DNA of 11,311 nucleotides from Tepidisphaeraceae bacterium (GTDB taxonomy: Bacteria > Planctomycetota > Phycisphaerae > Tepidisphaerales > Tepidisphaeraceae): positions 1 to 11,311 of the forward strand of contig JANWHF010000267.1 in the NCBI GenBank assembly GCA_025450555.1, in the 5' to 3' direction. The notes under the pieces were generated by a model that had not been told where the DNA came from, ran no database searches, and saw only the letters and a list, made by a program, of their open reading frames with translations. Positions within the stretch are counted from its first letter, which is position 1; each line of letters opens with the position of its first letter. A program made the position numbers and the translations under genes. Shown here one piece after another: positions 6,768 to 11,311 of this stretch.

Positions 6768-6803
6768 ACCCGCCGACTTCAAACGCCGGCGGGTTCTCTT
6801 TTT
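6768..6803 (+). terminator. Rho-independent terminator of rpsD
   Basis: An 8-bp GC-rich stem, ACCCGCCG (6768-6775) with CGGCGGGT (6787-6794), is followed by the U-rich tail TCTCTTTTT (6795-6803). It sits 34 nt after the rpsD stop, in the correct orientation, and separates rpsD from the signalling genes. Confidence 0.88.
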
Positions 6804-6848
6804 GATCGGTGGATCGCATTTTCATAGCCCTGCTTCGGCTCCAAATAA

Positions 6849-6878
6849 TTGACACGCCGGCCCCCACCCCTCAAGTTA
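6849..6878 (+). promoter_or_regulatory. Weak candidate promoter for the signalling cluster
   Basis: A perfect TTGACA (6849-6854) is followed at 18-nt spacing by AAGTTA (6873-6878), a poor -10. It lies about 100 nt before the first signalling gene and just after the rpsD terminator, where a promoter is needed. An alternative sigma factor might read only part of it. The rest of 6804-6975 shows no clear ORF beyond a five-codon frame (6962-6979) whose stop overlaps the next start. Confidence 0.25.
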
Positions 6879-6975
6879 CAGCAAGCGGCTACCGATGGTT
6901 AAATGGAGAAGATAGGGAATTCGGAAGCCCTAGAGACTTTGAACGGTTTGGAATCGCAACGATGGAGCCAGGCGT

Positions 6976-7539
6976 ATGAAGACCGTCTATACAACCGGCG
7001 AAGCCGCGGAAATCTGCAAGGTTTCCCAGCAGACGATCATCCGGTGCTTTGACAGCGGGCGCCTCAAAGGTTTTCGCGTGCCCGGCAGCCGCTTTCGCCG
7101 GATCCCGCGCGACGCCCTGATCGCCTTCATGCGCGACAACAACATTCCCGTCGATGCCCTCGACAGCGGCAAGACCCGCATCATGGTGGTCGATGACGAT
7201 CCGGAAATCGTAGAGCTGTTTGTGGACGTGTTGGAGCGAGATGGCCGATTTGAGGTCAAGACCGCTTCGACTGGCTACGACGCAGGCGTGCTGACGCAGG
7301 AGTTCATGCCGGACCTGGTCATCCTGGACTACATGCTGCCGGACATTAACGGCAACGTGGTCTGCCAGACCATCCGCAAGAATCCCAACTTCGAGCACAT
7401 CAAGATCATCATCGTCTCGGGCGTCGTAAACCAGGACGAGATCAACGATCTGCTCAAGGCCGGCGCCGATGAATTTGTGAAGAAGCCGTTCAATATCGAA
7501 AAGTTGATCGAGAGGATTGGACAATTGGTGTCGGTGTAA
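6976..7539 (+). CDS. Response regulator with N-terminal excisionase-type HTH and C-terminal receiver
   Basis: This 187-residue protein joins two domains in the reverse of the usual order. Residues 1-55 form an excisionase/MerR-like winged HTH: YTTGEAAEICKVSQQTIIRC is the helix-turn-helix, and GRLKGFRVPGSRFRRIPRDAL the wing and following helix. Residues 67-187 form a CheY-like receiver with acidic pair Asp73/Asp74, phospho-acceptor Asp118 (VILDYMLPD), Ser148 (IIIVSG) and Lys170 (FVKKPF). All key residues are present, so phosphorylation should work. The protein is probably a cytosolic DNA-binding regulator switched by phosphorylation, with the neighbouring histidine kinase as likely donor. GGAG 8 nt upstream supports the ATG. 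The gene is 74 nt from the kinase gene. Its DNA target is not visible. Confidence 0.88.
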   Translation: MKTVYTTGEAAEICKVSQQTIIRCFDSGRLKGFRVPGSRFRRIPRDALIAFMRDNNIPVDALDSGKTRIMVVDDDPEIVELFVDVLERDGRFEVKTASTGYDAGVLTQEFMPDLVILDYMLPDINGNVVCQTIRKNPNFEHIKIIIVSGVVNQDEINDLLKAGADEFVKKPFNIEKLIERIGQLVSV

Positions 7540-7613
7540 GACTTCCAGTTGCCGCTTGGTCTTGGAATGAATTGCTCAGTGGTGTTTAACGGACCGACTG
7601 ACAACCGGCAACC

Positions 7614-10094
7614 ATGTCCGATCTTCGGGAAAAACGCGTCGAACTGATCCTCCAGCAGCTCGAAGAGCTGCCGACGCTGCCGGCCGTGGCCATGCGCGTG
7701 CTCGAAGTGACGCGCGACGATGCCTCTTCGGCACGCGAAGTGGTGGATCTAATCACCAGCGATCCGGCGCTCACCTCGCGCATCCTCCAGCTCGTGCATC
7801 GAGCGGATTTGGGCATCCGCGGGGAGATCAACAGCGTCGATCGCGCCGTCGTGCTGCTGGGGTTCGATGCCGTGCGAAGCGCGGCCCTGGCTGTCAGCGT
7901 CTTTCAAACCTTCAGCGCCCGCCCGACCGGTCCCGGCGAACATTTCTGCCGGGAGGATTTCTGGAAACATTGCGTTGCCGTCGCCTGCTGCGCCGAACTC
8001 CTGGCCGAAGCCATCGGCAACATCGCGACAGTCAACCCCTCCGAAGCCTTCCTTTGTGGCCTCCTGCACGATATTGGAAAAGTGGCGCTCGATGCGACCC
8101 TTCCCAAGAGCTTCAGCAGAGTGGTTGAAGCCGCCGACCTTTTGCGGGGAAACATCGCCGATCTGGAGCGCACGATCATTGGCCTGGATCACATGGTCGT
8201 CGGCAAGCGCCTGGCTGAGCGCTGGCAGCTTCCCATGATCATTCGCGATTGCGCCTGGCTTCATGACCAGGCGCCCCAGCTTCTTCCCTCAAAGGTAAAG
8301 CATCCGCGCATGGTCAACCTGGTGACGCTGGCCGACCAGATCGCCCGCGAGCAGCACCTGGGGTATAGCGGCAACTACACCTTCAACATTCCACGTCAAT
8401 CGCTCCTGGACGCCGTTGGGATGACGGCCAAGCAGGTGGAAGATGCGCTCTCTAAATTGATCCAACGAATTGAGCCTCGTGCCGCGGCACTGGGACTCGG
8501 TCGCGCCAGCACATCCGAGCTGTATCAGCAGGCACTCGCGCAGGCTAACAAAGAACTGGGCCGAGTCAGTGGACAGCTTGCGGCCAAGAACCGTCGGCTT
8601 GCCGTTCGTGCGCAATTCTTTGATGCCTTGAGCCGATTCCAAAACGAGTTGCGTCCCGATGCCGCCCCGGCCATCGTCCTGCAAGCCGTCGCGCAGACGG
8701 CGGTGGGTGTTCTTGGCGTGCCATGCGTTGCGGTCTTCTCGCTGCCGCCGACGCAGACATACGCCGAGGCGCTGCTGTGCGATGGCGAAGGGCAAATCTT
8801 CGAGAATTCGCTGATCGATCTCCCTCGCGCCGGCGCGAAAACGGCGCAAACCGACTCGCCCCAATCCGAAGAAATCAACTCCCCGTTCGATCTCGCGTCG
8901 CTGGACGAAGATTCGATTAATTTGCCGGTTGAGGATCCCCCGTCGCTTGTGCCATCGCGGACCGAAGCGCTCTCCGAAGGTTCCGCTGAAGCCGCCGCGA
9001 GCTGCCGGTTACCCGACACTTCAGATGCATCGTCTGTAATTCGCCCCTCGCGCCCGCGCGCGGGTGAAGGACCGGTCCTGGCCGCCGGAGACGATCTGGA
9101 ATGGTTCGTGTCGATGGTCTCTCCGCGCCTCCCGCACGACCGGCGATTCTGGATCTGTCTTGAAGCAGACGGCCTTTGCATCGGCGGAGTCGTGTGGGGA
9201 GGCCAGGTCGGTGAAGCGCAGCGCTTGGCGCCACAGGTTCAGGAACTGGCGACCATCGCCAACGGCTGGAGCCTGGCGCTTCGCACGGCACAGATCCGCG
9301 AAGAAGCCCGCGTCCTGTCCGAGCAGCTTGCCGACTCCAATCGCCGGCTACACAACGCTCAAAATGAAATTCTCCGCAGCCGCACCATGACCACCGTCGG
9401 CGAAATGGCCGCGGGCGCGGCACATGAGATGAACAACCCGCTGGCGGTAATCAGCGGCCGTTCACAGTTGCTGGCCAATCAATTAACGGACCCCAAGTTT
9501 AAGGCGATGGCGCATCTCATTCATGAGCAGTCGCATCGTCTCAGCGCGATCATTACGGAGTTGATGGACTTCGCCAAACCCGAGGCGCCCAATCCAAAGC
9601 AAACGGACGTTGCCGAGCTGCTGGACCGGGCGATGCACGAGGCCAAGGAGCTTGACGATCCGGCCGATAGGAAAATTGAAGTGACCATGGGCGATGTGCC
9701 GCTGGTCCTGGTCGATTCGCAACAAGTGACGGCGGCGATGATTGAAGTGATCGACAACGCCATCCATGCGACCGACGCGAAGGCCGGGCAGATCTCGGTG
9801 CATGCCGGCTTCGATCCGTACTCGTCGCGCGTCGTGGTGACGATCAGCGACAACGGCTGCGGAATGGACGAGCAGACGGCCAAGCGGGCCTTCGATCCGT
9901 TCTTCAGCAATAAGCCGGCCGGGCGACGCCGTGGCCTGGGTCTGGCCAAGGCGCTGCGATGGATTGAAGCCAGTGGCGGATCGATCCGACTGGAAAGCCG
10001 GCAGGGCCAAGGCACGCGTTCGATCATTTTGCTGCCGGCGGTTCGCGCGGCTGAATCAAAGCCCGCGACTCCCGCGCGGCGCGCGATGATGTAA
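7614..10094 (+). CDS. HDOD-domain sensor histidine kinase (soluble)
   Basis: This 826-residue kinase begins with an HDOD domain (about 12-215; GLLHDIGKVALD with His152/Asp153), a metal-site-related module usually found in signalling proteins. A coiled-coil-like helix follows (about 300-345). Then comes a GAF-like region (about 347-400 and 490-560), interrupted by an acidic, Ser/Pro-rich insert (about 403-488). Residues 561-590 form a second helical linker. The HisKA H-box is MTTVGEMAAGAAHEMNNPLA with phospho-acceptor His604. The HATPase has N-box Asn715 (IDNAIHAT), G1 DNGCGMD (746-752), F-box FDPFFSNK and G2 GLGLAKA (774-780). No membrane segment or signal peptide is present, so it should sense a cytoplasmic signal. 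No strong Shine-Dalgarno precedes the ATG, but no better start is seen. The likely phosphorylation targets are the two flanking receiver proteins. Confidence 0.9.
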   Translation: MSDLREKRVELILQQLEELPTLPAVAMRVLEVTRDDASSAREVVDLITSDPALTSRILQLVHRADLGIRGEINSVDRAVVLLGFDAVRSAALAVSVFQTFSARPTGPGEHFCREDFWKHCVAVACCAELLAEAIGNIATVNPSEAFLCGLLHDIGKVALDATLPKSFSRVVEAADLLRGNIADLERTIIGLDHMVVGKRLAERWQLPMIIRDCAWLHDQAPQLLPSKVKHPRMVNLVTLADQIAREQHLGYSGNYTFNIPRQSLLDAVGMTAKQVEDALSKLIQRIEPRAAALGLGRASTSELYQQALAQANKELGRVSGQLAAKNRRLAVRAQFFDALSRFQNELRPDAAPAIVLQAVAQTAVGVLGVPCVAVFSLPPTQTYAEALLCDGEGQIFENSLIDLPRAGAKTAQTDSPQSEEINSPFDLASLDEDSINLPVEDPPSLVPSRTEALSEGSAEAAASCRLPDTSDASSVIRPSRPRAGEGPVLAAGDDLEWFVSMVSPRLPHDRRFWICLEADGLCIGGVVWGGQVGEAQRLAPQVQELATIANGWSLALRTAQIREEARVLSEQLADSNRRLHNAQNEILRSRTMTTVGEMAAGAAHEMNNPLAVISGRSQLLANQLTDPKFKAMAHLIHEQSHRLSAIITELMDFAKPEAPNPKQTDVAELLDRAMHEAKELDDPADRKIEVTMGDVPLVLVDSQQVTAAMIEVIDNAIHATDAKAGQISVHAGFDPYSSRVVVTISDNGCGMDEQTAKRAFDPFFSNKPAGRRRGLGLAKALRWIEASGGSIRLESRQGQGTRSIILLPAVRAAESKPATPARRAMM
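9053..9064. repeat. GC palindrome inside the kinase linker
   Basis: CCCGCGCGCGGG is a perfect 12-bp palindrome, with partial pairing continuing outward (G-T, C-G, then broken). It falls in codons for SRPRAGEGP (about residues 479-487), at the end of the disordered insert that splits the GAF-like region. It looks like a possible decayed palindromic element inside a gene, but simple GC bias could also make it. Confidence 0.35.
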
Positions 10095-10121
10095 GGGTTT
10101 GGAGAAGGAAGGAAGTGGGAT

Positions 10122-11261
10122 ATGGCATCGGCTGCAATTCAAAATCAAGTCAAGGCTGCCGTGCCTCCGCGCGTGCTGATCGTGGATGATGAGCCGGAAA
10201 TGCTCGAAACGATTTCGCAGGTGGTGGGGGACAAGATGGATTGCCGGCTGCTGGTTGCCGGCACCGTCGCCGACGCGCGAAAAATCCTCGCTACACAAAG
10301 CATCTCGCTGCTCGTCGCCGACGTGAATCTTCCCGATGGCAGCGGGATGACGCTGCTGCGTTCCTTGCAGAAGCATCAGCCGACCGCCAGCGCGATCATC
10401 ATGACCGGCTCGCCGGATATGGACGGGGCGATCACCGCGATGCGCGAAGGCGCGCTCGACTTCATGCCAAAGCCATTCAGCAGCGACCAGCTTCTGGAAT
10501 GCGTGCGTAAAGCGCTGGTTTGCCAGTCGCGCATCAGCAAACAGGAGAAACGCATTCAGCGACTTCAGCGCGCCGTTCGGCGACTCAATGAAGCACGCCG
10601 CCAAGTGAGCCAGAAGGTCGATCTGCTCTGCAACGATCTGATCAACGCCTACAGCGAATTGTCCAAGCAACTCGATGGCGTCCGCACGCAGGAAGGCTTC
10701 CGCAAATACGTTGGCGGCGCGAAGGATCTGGAACAACTTCTCTGCCATGCGATGGACTGGATGCTTCGCCAGCTTGGCTATTGCAACGTCGCCGTCTGGC
10801 TCGCTTCAGAAGAAGGCGATTTCCAGCTTGGCGCGTACATGAAATATACGGTCGCCGGTGAGACGATCGTCACCGAAGCGCTCCGGCGAGTCATCCTGCC
10901 GGCGGCGCAGCGAGAAGGCGTGCTGCATGTGCCGAGCAATGGCCTGGTCTCGCAGTTTTCGCCAGCCGAATACCAGCACCTGCGCGACAACGACATTCTC
11001 GCGGTCAACTGCACTTATCTTGGCGAAGCGCTCGCGACCGTGATCTTTTTCCGCGATTCCAAGAGCACGTTCACGAGCGATGATGAAGCGCTCGCGCGAG
11101 CCATCAGCCCGATTTTCGCGGTGAGCCTCGCGTCCGTCGTGCGCGACTCCGCATCAGATGAAGGCGACACCGCCTTGTACGATGAAGAGCGCGATCGCGA
11201 TGAAAAGCCCCGCAAAGACCCCGCCGACTGGTGGAAAACCGGCGGCGATCCGCCGTTCTAA
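10122..11261 (+). CDS. Response regulator: receiver, coiled coil and GAF-like domain
   Basis: This 379-residue protein has an N-terminal receiver (about 15-132) with acidic pair Asp22/Asp23, phospho-acceptor Asp67 (LVADVNLPDGSG), Thr95 (IIMTG) and Lys117 (FMPKPF). A strongly charged helical segment (about 135-190) is probably a dimerising coiled coil. Residues about 200-340 look like a GAF domain (EQLLCHAMDWMLRQLGYCNVAVWL, then EALATVIFFRDSKSTFTSDD). The C-terminal tail is acidic and ends DWWKTGGDPPF. There is no HTH, AAA+, GGDEF or HD-GYP output, so it probably acts by protein contacts or ligand-controlled signalling and not on DNA. AAGGAAG lies about 9 nt before the ATG. It starts 27 nt after the HDOD kinase gene, so the two are surely co-transcribed and the kinase is the likely phosphate donor. 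Confidence 0.87.
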   Translation: MASAAIQNQVKAAVPPRVLIVDDEPEMLETISQVVGDKMDCRLLVAGTVADARKILATQSISLLVADVNLPDGSGMTLLRSLQKHQPTASAIIMTGSPDMDGAITAMREGALDFMPKPFSSDQLLECVRKALVCQSRISKQEKRIQRLQRAVRRLNEARRQVSQKVDLLCNDLINAYSELSKQLDGVRTQEGFRKYVGGAKDLEQLLCHAMDWMLRQLGYCNVAVWLASEEGDFQLGAYMKYTVAGETIVTEALRRVILPAAQREGVLHVPSNGLVSQFSPAEYQHLRDNDILAVNCTYLGEALATVIFFRDSKSTFTSDDEALARAISPIFAVSLASVVRDSASDEGDTALYDEERDRDEKPRKDPADWWKTGGDPPF

Positions 11262-11311
11262 ATCTGACATCTCAAAGCTCGGATCTGAAATTTGAGATTG
11301 GAAATCTGAGA
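11262..11311. repeat. Phased AT-rich intergenic repeat, cut by window end
   Basis: ATCTGA occurs at 11262, 11283 and 11304, exactly 21 nt apart (about two helix turns). An 8-bp inverted repeat ATCTCAAA/TTTGAGAT (11269-11276 and 11291-11298) lies within it. The AT-rich block differs sharply from the flanking GC-rich gene and starts immediately after its stop codon. It may be the beginning of a longer repeat or a terminator-like element. Confidence 0.5.

Noticed and set aside
6889..7524. Minus-strand frame opposite the HTH-receiver gene
   Set aside because: It is antisense to a protein with complete HTH and receiver motifs and has no domain of its own.
8525..9181. Minus-strand frame opposite the kinase linker
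   Set aside because: The linker is low-complexity and GC-rich, which makes long antisense frames by chance. No ribosome-binding site or domain is seen.

Overview
The window looks like a chromosomal piece from a GC-rich bacterium, most likely a member of the Planctomycetota (possibly Phycisphaerae-like). This is inferred from three things: hopanoid genes, an excisionase-type HTH fused to a receiver domain together with an HDOD histidine kinase, and intergenic palindromes built on CCGCTTGCGG. No rRNA, tRNA, CRISPR array or transposase is visible. The window holds nine genes: eight complete, and one cut off by the left edge.

Left part (1-5809), lipid/hopanoid region. A class III PLP aminotransferase resembling HpnO (minus strand, 108-1493) is transcribed divergently from squalene-hopene cyclase (plus strand, 1752-3740). 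About 258 bp lie between them, with a good TATAAT box facing the aminotransferase. A truncated reading frame of unknown function follows the aminotransferase at the left edge (1-83). Downstream of the cyclase, three genes overlap head to tail: a GNAT/BioF2-type acyltransferase and two small four-helix DMT/SMR-type membrane proteins that look like the two halves of a transporter. The overlaps are 11, 1 and 4 bp, so the four genes are almost certainly one translationally coupled operon. A plausible reading is make hopene, modify it with an amino group and perhaps an acyl group, then move a lipid or lipid-linked product across the membrane. Only the cyclase step is firmly supported.

Middle part (5810-6975). 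A very long hairpin (31-nt arms) ends the hopanoid operon. It is followed by a candidate promoter, a structured leader of about 170 nt, rpsD (ribosomal protein S4), and a clean rho-independent terminator at 6768-6803.

Right part (6976-11261), signalling cluster. Three co-directional genes encode an HTH-receiver regulator, a soluble HDOD-(GAF-like)-histidine kinase of 826 residues, and a receiver-coiled coil-GAF-like protein. All catalytic and phospho-acceptor residues are present. The layout suggests one kinase feeding two response regulators, one able to bind DNA and one not. The window ends in a short, phased repeat whose ATCTGA motif recurs every 21 nt.
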